Source of the DNA: Hippasteria phrygiana
Taxonomy: Eukaryota > Echinodermata > Asteroidea > Valvatida > Goniasteridae
DNA: 64,000 nucleotides
Assembly: GCA_037893225.1 (NCBI GenBank)
Contig: JAZGUH010000005.1
Coordinates: forward strand, 682,001-746,000
Direction of reading: 5' to 3'
In this document: piece after piece, positions 11,594-22,800 of the stretch
How the letters are laid out: each line of letters begins with the position of its first letter
How positions within the stretch are numbered: the first letter of the stretch is position 1
Program-made: the position numbers and the translations under genes
Notes under the pieces: generated by a model
Seen by the model: only the letters and a program-made list of their open reading frames with translations
The model's database searches: none
What the model was told of the DNA's origin: nothing

Positions 11594-12750
11594 AGTTTAT
11601 ATTCTTATCCTTAAGGCCTATTTGGCGGCGGTCATAAATGACCATTTGACGGAATTTGTATCATGACAATGCATTGTCCTAATTTTGGTTCGAAATAACC
11701 TAAAAAAAAATAACTCTTTAGTCAAAAAGTTGCGACATTGAAACAAGCATTTAAAAGTGTGATTTTCCCTTCTTTTTAAAGGGTTAACTTGGTTATTTAT
11801 AAACTAAAATGATTGATAACACTTCAATGTTGAAAGTAAAACTCGCATTTCATAAATAATTATGATTGAACCTTAGAGAGCCCAATTTGGTAAGCAAAAT
11901 ATTTCCTGTTTATTGTCTAATAATCAGTATTTGTTCTCCGAAGCAAAAAGTGACCTTTTAAGCTCAGTTTTAGTCAAGCCTTTGTCATGTTTGTAAGGAT
12001 TATGAACCTTTATCTTTTGTCTTCAAAAGTACATTTGCTTTCACTTAGTTTTGGTCATTTTGTGTATTTACAGATTGCTATCTCAATCATCTCAATCACC
12101 TGCCACAGTGTTAAATCAGCTCAGTCAGCTAAGTCAAGATAATTGTGAATTTAATCGACAAGTTGGGTTTTTAGGGACATGTTGAATTCAAGTTAAACTG
12201 CCTCTCAGAAGTCCGAGTGAAAGTAGTACTCAAAGTTGAGTCAACGAAACTCCTCTGGGCACAAGTGAGCCCCGAGGCAGCCACAATACCTACACCTAGA
12301 CCACAAGACAGGCTTTGGAGATATGAGGAAGAGGTGAGGCGAGGACTTCCTAGAAACTACTTGGAATTGTGCAGGCGGGAGATAAACAAGTTTTTTAAGG
12401 TATCTTCTAACCAAGGGGGTCGTCAGCGTAGACAGGAGAATTTTGATTCGTGAGGCGAGGCGGCTTTATCAGCAACACAGAAACCTGTTGTCTCCTATGG
12501 TGTTCCCGATTGTATAGACCGTTCATCTGAGAAACCAAACAGCCCTTTTAGGGGCCACCACTTGTTTACTTTGTTGAAGTCATTTTTATTTTCTTGTCAC
12601 GGAGTTTAACTGTTTTTTGTATTTGACATTTTGTTTTTATGTTTTGTTTTTATGTCTGTTTATTGTTTTTTCATTGATTTTTTTTTAATGTTATATTTTG
12701 ATGTTTTAATTATTATTTTTTTGTACAGTATGCAATTGAACTTTGCCAAC
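11594..12750. other. no recognised gene; one short open frame
   Basis: AT-rich sequence. A 78-codon open stretch at 12217-12453 is basic and glutamate-rich (RLWRYEEEVRRGLPRNY) and could be part of an element protein, but I cannot assign it. The rest (11600-12200 and 12460-12750) shows nothing I can support. Confidence 0.35.
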
Positions 12751-12758
12751 TTGGTTTT

Positions 12759-13270
12759 TTGGTGAAACTACATATTGACATCCAAAAGAATACCTGCGAC
12801 AGCTGTTTATGCAGCATATTCAAGTGGAAATATTGGAAGATATGTATAGCAGTGGATCCGGGGTGGGGCCTACACAATGGAAAAGGCTGGCTCTATGCGC
12901 ACAATCGATCTTCTACAGTCCAAAGGCAAACGGTTTCACAACTTGCAACTGACAGACACACTGGAATTGCCAAACTCATCGGAGAAAACTACAAAAACAT
13001 AAACCACCAATATGATGTCTGGCACGTAACAAAGTCCATCAAAAAGAAACCCAGCAAAAGCCGAAAGAAAAGAAAATGAACCTCTCTTTGGCTCGATCAA
13101 AGCCATCTCTAACCAAATCTGGTACGCACGCCAAAACCGCAAAGAAAACCCAGCACTCTTGACAGAAGAAATCCAGTCTGTCATGCATCACATTGTCAAT
13201 ATTCACCAGTGCAATGGGGACCTTACAAAACCATTGTGATCACACTTCTATCTACAGAACGAGGCAGAAT
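12759..13270 (+). pseudogene. Kolobok/THAP-type transposase fragment
   Basis: One frame reads ATDRHTGIAKLIGENYKNI, then QYDVWHVTKSIKKK. This matches a conserved TDRH..I.K.....HYFDVWHVAK..KKL block of a DDE family I associate with Kolobok-like elements. A neighbouring frame upstream reads YTMEKAG..RTIDLLQSKG. A third frame downstream reads PLFGSIKAISNQIWYA, then LLTEEIQSVMHHIVNIHQC, which continues the same protein. At least two frameshifts and several stops occur. The domain identity is fairly clear; the superfamily name is inference. Confidence 0.6.
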
Positions 13271-13599
13271 CCAAGAAGTGGTCAACTGTTGGTTGTCCCC
13301 CACATATTGCACCTCGGGAGGTAGCGTTTAATTAGAGGCTTGTGAAAGACTTCCCCCGCTTGACTAAGGCTTGTCAACAGTTGGAAGTCTTTAATACACA
13401 GCCATCTTAATTGTCCAAAAAAGGCACGAGTGACTATCCACAAATGCTTGCCAAGTTGCAATTGGCAGTTTGGACCACAACAACAACTTGGATCGGCAGG
13501 AGGCAACTTGTACGGAAACATATATTCATGACTATTATGAACGTGAGGGGATCGTAGTGTAAAGATAAAATTAAAAAATAAAGAAAACTGCTGTTTGAT

Positions 13600-13965
13600 G
13601 CTGAATAGTTTTGGGGGCAAGTTTGGACAGTACATTAACATGCCTCAAACCAAAATAGTGTCCAATCCATCCGAGATGTATGAACTCCTATGCCGATGAC
13701 AAGGTGGTTTAAACCTATCCAGTTTATCGATGCAAAGGCTGAGGTTCAATATGTCCGTGAAGAAGAATTTGCGGCAACCAACCCTCGCACTAATGTCGTC
13801 ATTGTAGCACTCACAACAGCCCATGCCAGGCTTGAACTGTACTGTCCTGGAGAATTTGCAAGAATGCGTATTGTACTACGATACGGATAGTGTCATTTAT
13901 GTAAAAAAGGCCATTACAATCCTCCTCTGGGCGATTACCTGGGGGATTAACCAATGAGATTAGCC
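13600..13965 (+). pseudogene. Polinton/Maverick-type DNA polymerase B fragment
   Basis: Short motifs spread over three frames identify protein-primed family B DNA polymerase: NSFGGKFGQ followed by NMPQT (about 13602-13645), NPSEMYELL, TNVVIVALTTAHARLELY (13790-13845), the catalytic YYDTDSV motif (about 13875-13895) and PPLGDYLGD (about 13920-13945). This is the arrangement in Polinton/Maverick elements and related adintovirus-like genomes. Stops and at least three frame changes show it is dead. No capsid, integrase or protease gene is visible nearby. Confidence 0.75.
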
Positions 13966-14228
13966 CAAAAGATGGAAATTGGGAGGAACCAATTCAATAC
14001 GTATATTTGCGTTTCCTATACCCTTACAGGGAACAAAAGGAATTTAGGAATTTTAGGAATTTTTGTTTGATTTTTTTTGTTCGTTTGTTTTAGTTTTTGT
14101 TTCTATTTGTTTTTGTTTTGATGTCGAGAAAGTACAGGCAATCGGACATAGAAAACGAGCCAACAGACATTCTGAAAAACATGGTGAAAGTGATGGTGGG
14201 GGGGATATCTACAACGATCCTTACAACC

Positions 14229-14595
14229 TGAATTCAGCAGTAAGAATGGCGGCTCTTTTTGGTAGCTGGTTAGCCTACTCCTCTTATACATCAGAACATG
14301 GGACCTGAAAACTCCTGTCCGATTTTTAACGATTTTCTTCACCGGTGCTGGAAGGTTGGAACAACACAACCCTGACTATATTATATTTCACGTTGGTTCA
14401 AACAATCTGGGGATTGCCCTAAAAAGGCAATTATGGAAGCTGCAAAATCTGCCTTGACAGTGACACGTAGTCCGTTACCCCAAACCATAATGTTTTGGTC
14501 TTCTATCTTACCGCGGGCGGCCTACGCTGGCGCAAACAGCCAGAACAAAGTGGAACGTGCCCGGTGAGCCATTAACCACTGGGTCGCTAATTTGT
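14229..14595 (+). pseudogene. SGNH-hydrolase element, truncated copy 2
   Basis: The sequence repeats 11070-11430 with about 95 percent identity by eye, beginning at AATTCAGCAGTAAGAATGGCGG and ending at GGGTCGCTAATTTG. It has a one-base deletion relative to copy 1 in the GSND region (AATCTGGGGATTGCC against GATCTGGGGAATTGCC), and the catalytic C-terminal block is missing. The break at 14596 abuts the piggyBac fragment. Confidence 0.8.
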
Positions 14596-15110
14596 GCAGT
14601 TAGGGATGGTGATCTGCCGTTTTTGTTGCAAGAAGACAAACCGCGAGTGAAGATCATCACATCTGTTCACAACCAGTCAACATTCCAAAAAAGATGCTCG
14701 TGCCTTCGGACAACAAGAGGGAAGATAAGTTGACCAAGTGGTGGCCATTGATTGCTACACTCACTTCATGGATGGAGTACACCGAGCTGATCAAGGCATG
14801 TGGTATTACCTGAACCTCCACAAAACTCAAGCGGTGGAAGAAAGTTTTCATCTACTTGCTTGAGGTTTCGTAAGTGAGCAGCTGGACATTTTGATAAGCC
14901 CTGCCCCATGTAAACGAGACAAAAGCCAGAGTTCAGATTCTCAATCGTCCATGGCCAGACGCGAAAACCGGAAGATAACTGGACCAGCCATGACTGACAG
15001 AGCGACATTTCCTCGAGCACATGACTGAAGTGATGGCAGCCGGTCGCAAGCCAAGACCAGACTCTGCAGTCTGCAGATCAAGAGAACAGTTGTCGTGAAG
15101 AGATTAATTA
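14596..15110 (+). pseudogene. piggyBac transposase C-terminal fragment
   Basis: One frame reads DKPRVKIITSVHNQS. Another reads HFMDGVHRADQGMWYY, which corresponds to the YN..MGGVDRADQ...YY signature of piggyBac/PGBD transposases with the catalytic Asp. A shifted frame then reads LKRWKKVFIYLLEVS (family: RKWWKKVF.YLLEV). Near the end GRKPRPDSAVCRSRE resembles the start of the cysteine-rich C-terminal zinc domain. Frame changes show decay. Autonomous piggyBac elements use TTAA targets, and many short TTAA-flanked elements in this window have similar ends. Confidence 0.75.
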
Positions 15111-15269
15111 ATAATTGTTGATCATTATTGAAAGAGAATTTTCTTGTTATTTACATGTGTACAAAGTAGAAGTTTTAAGCAGTGTAACATGGTGATGTTG
15201 ACCTGAGCCGACACTGAAGTAACTATCATTTGAATTTTTTTTAAGTGTGTGATTTCTTATAGTTTATAT

Positions 15270-15420
15270 TAGCCCCTTGGGTACGAAACGGACACAAGAG
15301 GCCTGTGCAGCCAAGCCTAACATACACAATAATCCATCAATGGATGGAAAATGCAGAGAATGGCGTGTGTAGACGTCATCCGGCCTGGTGGTAATTTTCT
15401 TTTTGTGGACCGACAGTGAT
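15270..15420. mobile_element. partial TTAA-type short element
   Basis: Begins TTAGCCCCTTGGGTACG and contains TGCAGCCAAGC, CACAATAATCCA and GTCATCCGGCCTGGTGG, the hallmarks of the 24079-24243 family. The right end is missing. Confidence 0.65.
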
Positions 15421-16464
15421 GCTACGATTAAAAAACGGGCGCCCCACCTGGTTGAATGCAAAACACCTCCAGAACTGTATAATAGTCCTGCTCAGTCTGC
15501 GTGCCCCACCCCACGTCGCTGGTGTCAACAATGTGGAATATAATCATGTACACTACCGCTCTTGAAAATAATTACAGGGATGCCAGTTTGGTTTTAGAAA
15601 GTCGGACTGTTGGGAAAATGAAAAAATTCAGACTGGTGCCTATGGCGGTTTACAGGCTGCGTTATGTGCGGTTTGAATGTCAAATGTCAATGGTTTGGCG
15701 TTTCTACGTAAATATTACATATGGTAGAATTTTCCCACTCGGACCTTGGAAACAGATCAAGTAATTTGGGGATTTCATTGTAATGTGTACCTTCACCCAT
15801 ACATAAATCCTGAAACAAACATGCCTGATGATTTAGAATCTTAGACCGCTAAGGTTTGGTCAATGCAGTGGAACATGATAGCCTGAATGCCATACACTGT
15901 AATAATGACAGCCAACACCATCAGCTGTTTCCCACAGATGCTAGAAAATGCCTCCGTTTAATCGGCTTTGCAGATTGGCTAACTGTACTGCCCTTGACCT
16001 TTCATTGACAACAAAAAGTACAGCTATTTATGTACATTTCCAATAATTCATTGCCGACGTCACTTTTGCCATTTTGTCTTTTGTCACATTGCCAACCGCG
16101 GCTGACAAAACTAGCCCGATGGGTGTAAAAGCTTGTGGTACTATAATGGATAATGCTTGATTATAGATGATTCTTCTCCGGTAACTCTAATCTGGGTTGG
16201 ATTTATTAGCGGACATTAAGCAAGAAGATGTTTTAACCTGGGCGATAGAGGGCGCTTTCGTCACAATGTGGTATTAATAAAAAGGTCTACATTATAGCTC
16301 CCATATGAAGTGCTGGTGTAAAATTGTATTCTCACCAAATCTCCTTGAATTGAGGTCAACCTGCATACAACATGTTCAATGATAGACCTCATGCTTTCAA
16401 TTGCCTTTTTTTAAGGATCTCAAAGCAATCGTTGTAGAAATAAGAAAAATGGTACATCACGGTG
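15421..16464. other. no gene recognised downstream of ARB2A
   Basis: This sequence lies 3' of the ARB2A stop codon. An 87-codon open stretch at 15501-15764 shows no motif. Part of 16200-16464 may be ARB2A 3' UTR, although I see no decisive polyadenylation signal. Confidence 0.35.
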
Positions 16465-16886
16465 TCACAACTCCGTCTCCCGCCCGCCTGTTTGCATCTC
16501 CGGGGTTCCGCTCGCCTGAGCCCTGACCTCCTCAGGCTCCGGCTTCTCAGGCTCCGGCTTCTCAGGCTCCGGCTTCTCAGGCTCCGGCTTCTCAGGCTCC
16601 GGCTTCTCAGGCTCCGGCTTCTCAGGCTCCGGCTTCTCAGGCTCCGGCTTCTCAGGCTCCGGCTTCTCAGGCTCCGGCTTCTCAGGCTCCGGCTTCTCAG
16701 GCTCCTCAGGCCCCGCCTCCCCCTCTCCCTCGTCCTTGCTCTTGGAGTCTTCTCCCTCTGCCTCCAGGGGGTCAGGTGCAACGGGGACGTCCTCCTTGGG
16801 CCGCCTCCGTTCCTCCTCTTTGCTGGTCAGAAACTTAAAGATGGATTCGAAGCTGTACCAAGACGTTTCTTCGTGCTTCATCGTTC
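16465..16886 (-). CDS. ARB2A: ARB2A last coding exon
   Basis: The acceptor CTACCAACAG precedes GAACGATGAAGC. The exon encodes [18 protein letters not shown], conserved with the end of vertebrate ARB2A, then a charged lysine/glutamate-rich region, eleven EKP units and the terminus GGRETEL before the stop at 16465-16467. Confidence 0.93.
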
Positions 16887-19800
16887 CTGTTGGTAGAAAT
16901 TTATTGGCATAGGTAAACTTGCTCTATATCAGGGGTGAGATTAGCCAAAAATGAAAAAATCCACTAAAAATCCATGAGGACCTCAGATCAACAGAGTTTT
17001 TATTTGCCTAAAGGCACCCCCTTAAAATATCCGTTTCTATTGGTCTCTATCCACTCAGGAATTTCAGATTGCAAAAGAGATTCTTTAAAAATTCTGAAAT
17101 CCTGAAATCAGGAAAAATCCAGACAAATCTCATCCCTGCTATATATTTTCATAGAAAACAAAGAAAACTGTCAGGAGCGGGATTCAAACCCGCGACCTCC
17201 AGGATACCGTACCAGCACTCTACCAACTGAGCTATCTTGCCCTATGTTGGCGGTCTCCCAAATTGCCAGTCTTTATTGAGGGGGCATAAGTCAGAAGTCC
17301 TAAGCCCATAATGCCAGGGATCATACCCCAACTTGACGATACAACCCAGGAAGCGACATTGTGGGGGATCTCTCAATATGACTTAAACTTTTCAAACCAC
17401 AAGGGGAACTGACTACGTAATATTCTACAAAAATATCCTGAATCTGCCAAAAATCCAATCCTATGTAGTAAACTAATAGCACGTTGGATCTTGGTTTGGT
17501 TTGGGAAGGTTAGGGTTTAAGAAAATTGGCTTGCCGTACCTGCGGACACTCTGCGACAATCGTAACCTCTGTCATCAATCACAGTCCCGAGCTCCTCACG
17601 GGAAGACACCCAATTAACGGCATTCTAAAAAACAAACACCAGGGAAATTCGTACGAAACAGAGCTTTATCAATTTCTGTGGAACAAGTTTATCATAAGAC
17701 CGATAGAGCATTTTAGTTATTCCAAATGAGCACATTTTCAACCGAGATTACAAGACAGTTGACAGTAGTTCCACAACTGATCAGTATTGAAATTGAATTC
17801 CTAATTTGCTAGCAGTTGACACAAATTAAAGACTTGGGGAGTCGGGTTGGCCTTGTGGTACTTTCCTCGCCTTCCACCGCTGTGACCCGGGTTCAAATTC
17901 CATCGGGGCCGACGTGTGGATTGGGTTTTCAGTCCCTGCCCGATTCCGTGGGTTTTCTCCAGGATTGTATTTTTGAGGTTTTCCTCCAACCTCTCAAACT
18001 GAACATTTCATCGTCGTCTTCCTACAGGTTTCTTCAGGCTTTTGAGCTACAGTGCGACATGCGCTTTTGAAGAATCCATGGTTTCATAACCAGAAAGAAT
18101 AATCAAGACATTTGTCGGGAAACTTTCACGCCATATAGAGAAGAAAGATTGTGTTTAACTGTGTTGGATGTTCTTGGCGCAGTGCATGGTCACTCATGAT
18201 AGTGTCCATGCTATTTTGTGCATAATTTTTTACAAGAATTTTGGTGACAAATCTTGAAATAATAGGTTGCAGAGATGTATTAGAGTCCATCACAAGTCCC
18301 TGCAAGTCCCTGCAAGTCCATCACAAGCCCTCCAATCCTAATTCCAATCGCAAGCTATTCAAATGAGATTTGACAAAGGCATTCCTTTGTCAATGTTCAC
18401 CCAGTTACTTGTGACCGGCTTTATGAAAGGACTTGCAGGGACTCGAATACAACTCTGATAAGTTGTGCCAAATGTCTAGACAGTTATTATTATAAGTAGG
18501 GTTGGTAATTTTCAAAAATGTTGCCGTTTCTAACCCATTTTTTTTGTGGGGTATTAACCCTAATGCCCTAGGCATTCACTTGGGGTAAAGTACACTGTAC
18601 TACAAAATACTACTCAATTCTCTTCGGCCAGTGTAGTATTAAATAGTACTACATACTACAGTTTACTCAAGTAGTATTTTGTAGTATTTGCTGACGTTAG
18701 GGGTAAAGTAAAATCTTTCCATGAGAGTTTCATATACTGCTATGTGACGTGCTTGTCAATAACGCGGAGCCTTACATTTATGAACCACGTGTGAAGTTCG
18801 TCCCCAACATCATAGTATAGGGAATGGACGGAATCTGTAAACGCCACGGCAAAAACTTTTCTCAGAAAACTCTCCAATCTGTGAACAGCCTGTAACAAAG
18901 GGGAAATGTAAAAAAAAACATATGGCACGACTATCAACACTGATCAAGGCACTGGAAACGGAATTGATTATTTCGTACCGTACAAAGCCTAAAATTTACA
19001 TTGTACTCGTACATATTCATAAGTGAGAGCTGAATTCCAATTGGTCAGATTTTTACTGTGTACATGGTGTAACAGAACAGAGAAATACTACGGCAGAGGG
19101 AAAGTGCTTTAGGGCCAATGATTTTCCGTTTTAGTGGAAACCAAACGGAATTAACGGAATTGGCCTCTTTCATCGTGCATTCATTTACATGTATGAAATA
19201 ATGTCAAATGGAAATGAAACAGATTTTTGTACACTGTTCTAATGGGCGAAACGGAAATGAAGATTTGTCAAAACGGAAAATTCTGAAACGGAAAATCATT
19301 GGCTCTAGTGCTTGTGCAAATGACTATTACATGGGGCTCCGTGATCTGTGCACACTAACCCGAGTTCAAAAAAGAAATCCCCCAAAAAATATTTCAAGAT
19401 TAGATACAGTTTGAAATATACAGTCGCTAACATTCCTAAAAATGGACTTTCCAGTGAAACATTTTCGTTTCCGTTTGTAACTCAGAAAACCATAGTGCGA
19501 CTTTACACTTCTTTTGTGCCGTCAGGTCACACATGGACCGTCCACCCTCAAACCTACATTCATGTTTGTATAAATATAAAACTTTGAAGCAAAAGACAAA
19601 GCAGGGAGAGAGAACTTACTAAGTCAACTGTGACAACCCCTCCGTAGCTATGAGCCACGATGGCAACGTGTTTGGCTGGCGTCTCAGCAACAAACTTGTC
19701 CCACGCATGCAGGCCATGTTCTCTGGGACTGGAGCTACCCTGCATTCAAACAATAATTCAACGGCTAATCTGACAGTTGTTTTAAAACCTTGTGGTTTGA

Positions 19801-22800
19801 ACAAAAAAGGCCACCTGGCCGTGGTTTGAAAGAGACCACTTGGCCAGTCATCTATAGGCGCATTCCTGCGCGTACTCAACCCATTCATGTTTCAACTGTA
19901 TTGTTCTTGAATGGGAGTGTAATGAACAGATCAGGCATGCAACTCTTCAATTTCCAAAAATGCGGAAAATAAAATGCGATCGCGTAGCGCTAGCGTGAAG
20001 CTCTTGCGACGTCGCGCAAACATGTACATGTAGGTGTAGTGTCCGTATCCCGATGTATTGTATTGTATTCATCGAAGCGAGAAAAGAAATGCGGAACCAG
20101 ACTATCACTCTATAGTCGATTGAGGGCGCTATAGCGACTAGTTCATAACGGCAAGACTATACATGTACGCGACAGAATGTGTACGGAGTCTGTGTCCTGC
20201 ACCTTTCTATGTAATGTATGTATACAAAATACGGAGCCAGACGATGTGCGCTAGCAATATTGGTCATGTTGGTGGACAATTCCGCGGTCGGCACGGTGGG
20301 AAACGCGGATTTTTTTCACGGAAATCCGCGGATCCGCGGAAAAGTTTTATGCCTGACAGATGGAGCTTTTTCAAACAAAGCTTTCATTTACACGAAAGGG
20401 GGCTCCAAATACTATGAATAGGACCACTCCATTCAGTGTGCTGCCTGCTGTTTGTGTTTACGCTTGGCTGCATAGCCCCGTTCTTGGCATACCAGCCCCG
20501 TATCAGTAACAGCTGGACACAAGGGGTTAATCATGTCACCATGTCTAACAAATGTCTTCGCTGTGCTGGGAGCTGAACACGGGGAGGGAAAAGGTTGCCA
20601 AGATGGTGACGCCTGTATGCACAGTGGCACTATGAGCCTGTTTGTTTACACACAGATGCCATCTTGATCAGGATTCTAACTGATTCATACAGTGAATCCT
20701 ATCTTAACCTCCTGGGAGGAATTGAGTTGCCTTGGCTGGGTCTGCAAGGTCTGAAAATTGGGGGTAATTTCTCTGGAATCTGTTGAAAATTATCCTCTAT
20801 TAAGATCTGGACTTAGGAAAACCGTAAGGGTGGTAGGGTTGGAAATTCAAAATGTGGCCAACCCCACTACCTCTGTTTGTAACCCTTCACCTAGAGTGAC
20901 TTTTAGTCTTCTCTCGGACGATTTCAATTAAAAAAAAAGTTAATGGAGCCTATCCAGAGAGGAACCAGCGTTAGATCACAATCAAGATCCGAATGTGTGA
21001 AACAAACAGGCCCTATGTCATAAACATTAAAGGGAAAGTCCACCCTAAGTTTATAATAACATAATGTTAAAGAACGTTAATTGCAATTGTGACTTACTTT
21101 CTATTTCATTTTGATTGGTTTCGGTAATCGTATAAACCGGAGGTTTTTTCATAACGCGCCTGCCGTCATGCGAGCCGCCCTTTTGCTCTGGAATATCGGT
21201 ACATCCGGGATACTGTGACGTAGTGGCTGCACTACCAAGCCGGCCGTCCGGGTACCCGGCCGGCCCCGCGGCCTGAGCTGTGCGAGTGCAGTGAACCATT
21301 GTCCATACATGCAACACACACAAGAATGTGGCAGTGTTGTTCCTTGACGCACGTCTGTTTTCCGTATTCCTGGCGAATTTTTGCCCGACTGCTAAAGCAA
21401 AACTCGGTCGTGCTGTAGTACAGCAACATCATGACGATTTGGCAAACTTTTGGCTGCTCAAATAAACCGAATTCTCTAAAAGGTCTCAGCTTCTTCCAAA
21501 TTCCCAATCCCCCAAACGACCGGATATTTGTAAGACATGGCTGAACAATATAAAAATGCAATGACTTCGAACCAGATTGCTTTGAGGAAAATCAGCAGGC
21601 AGTTCTCCTGGGGTAGGCCTAAGAATCTTCGAGATGATGCAGTGCCTAACATATTTTCTTTCCGACCAGAACAGACTTTGTGCTCTTCTAAAAAAATACG
21701 AAAAACCACGATAAATTGCAGCACGTCAAGTCGAAGTAAACATCAGCCTTACGCATACACGCAATAGTCGGGCGCCTTATAAAACATACGTATTCATATG
21801 CAGTAAGCTGCGTCTAGGTGTGATACCAGTGCATACCAGTAGCCAACCATGGGTTTCCATTGAGGTGCGGACACTACGTCATAATCTCCCGGATGTCGCG
21901 GGAATTTCGAACAGTATGGACGCGCCCTTTGTACTGCTGAATGGCAAGAAATCGTAAATATAAAGGGTGCGTGTGTCGTTCTCCATAACAAAGAAAAGCC
22001 AACTCTTGTTGCAGTCTGTATGTTAGTGCATGTTCTTTTAGACTAGATAAAATATTATAGAGCCTGGAATTCTCCTTTAAGATGTTCACTCAAAAACAGA
22101 TCTCAAGTACTCTGCCTTCCACGACCACCGGTACCCATCCACAAATACCTCCGACAAACATTGCAAAATATCCACGTACAAGTTCACTCATGCATGCCTA
22201 GCCATTCCATACCAATGGTCAAACACAAACACTGGGGCTGTTCATTTCCGAATAATTCAGTATTTGATTATTCGAAACTTGATTTGACCGAATATTCGAA
22301 ACTCGCCGATCAAGTTTTTCACGCGTCAGCTGCAACTGCATGCCACGCCATTACGCCGGTGTTTTACGTGCGCCGATCAATATTATGGACTGCTCAATCG
22401 GCATTTTTGTGCATGCACCCATTGTATCAAGATCAATACGGGTACATAACATTCTGATAAGAAACCAAACTCCAGCATGCATTTTTGCAGGAGTATTTTT
22501 TCTTTTTTACAAGTGTCAAGGGTTTTACAGACGGGAACAAAAACTTCTAGCCACAAAAAAGTTACCTTCGACAAAAGTGCGGCATTTGACACTGCTAAGC
22601 TCTGTAACGTTTCTACTAAAATAGCATCAGAGTCATATCTGTATGTGCATATATATTTTTTCGAATATTCGAACTGCCAAAAAGATATTCAAATATTCAG
22701 TTGACAAGTGAATATTCGGTTGACAATCGAATATTCGAATATTCGGTTGACAATCGAATATTCGGTTGACAATCGAAATTTGAATATTTGAATATTCGGT

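Noticed and set aside
16389..16896. LRSRS- and LLRLR-repeat open frames over the ARB2A minisatellite
   Set aside because: They are other-frame readings of the EKPEP-coding array in the last ARB2A exon.
17170..17242. Functional tRNA gene
   Set aside because: The acceptor arms do not pair and the anticodon loop lacks T33; better explained as a SINE head.
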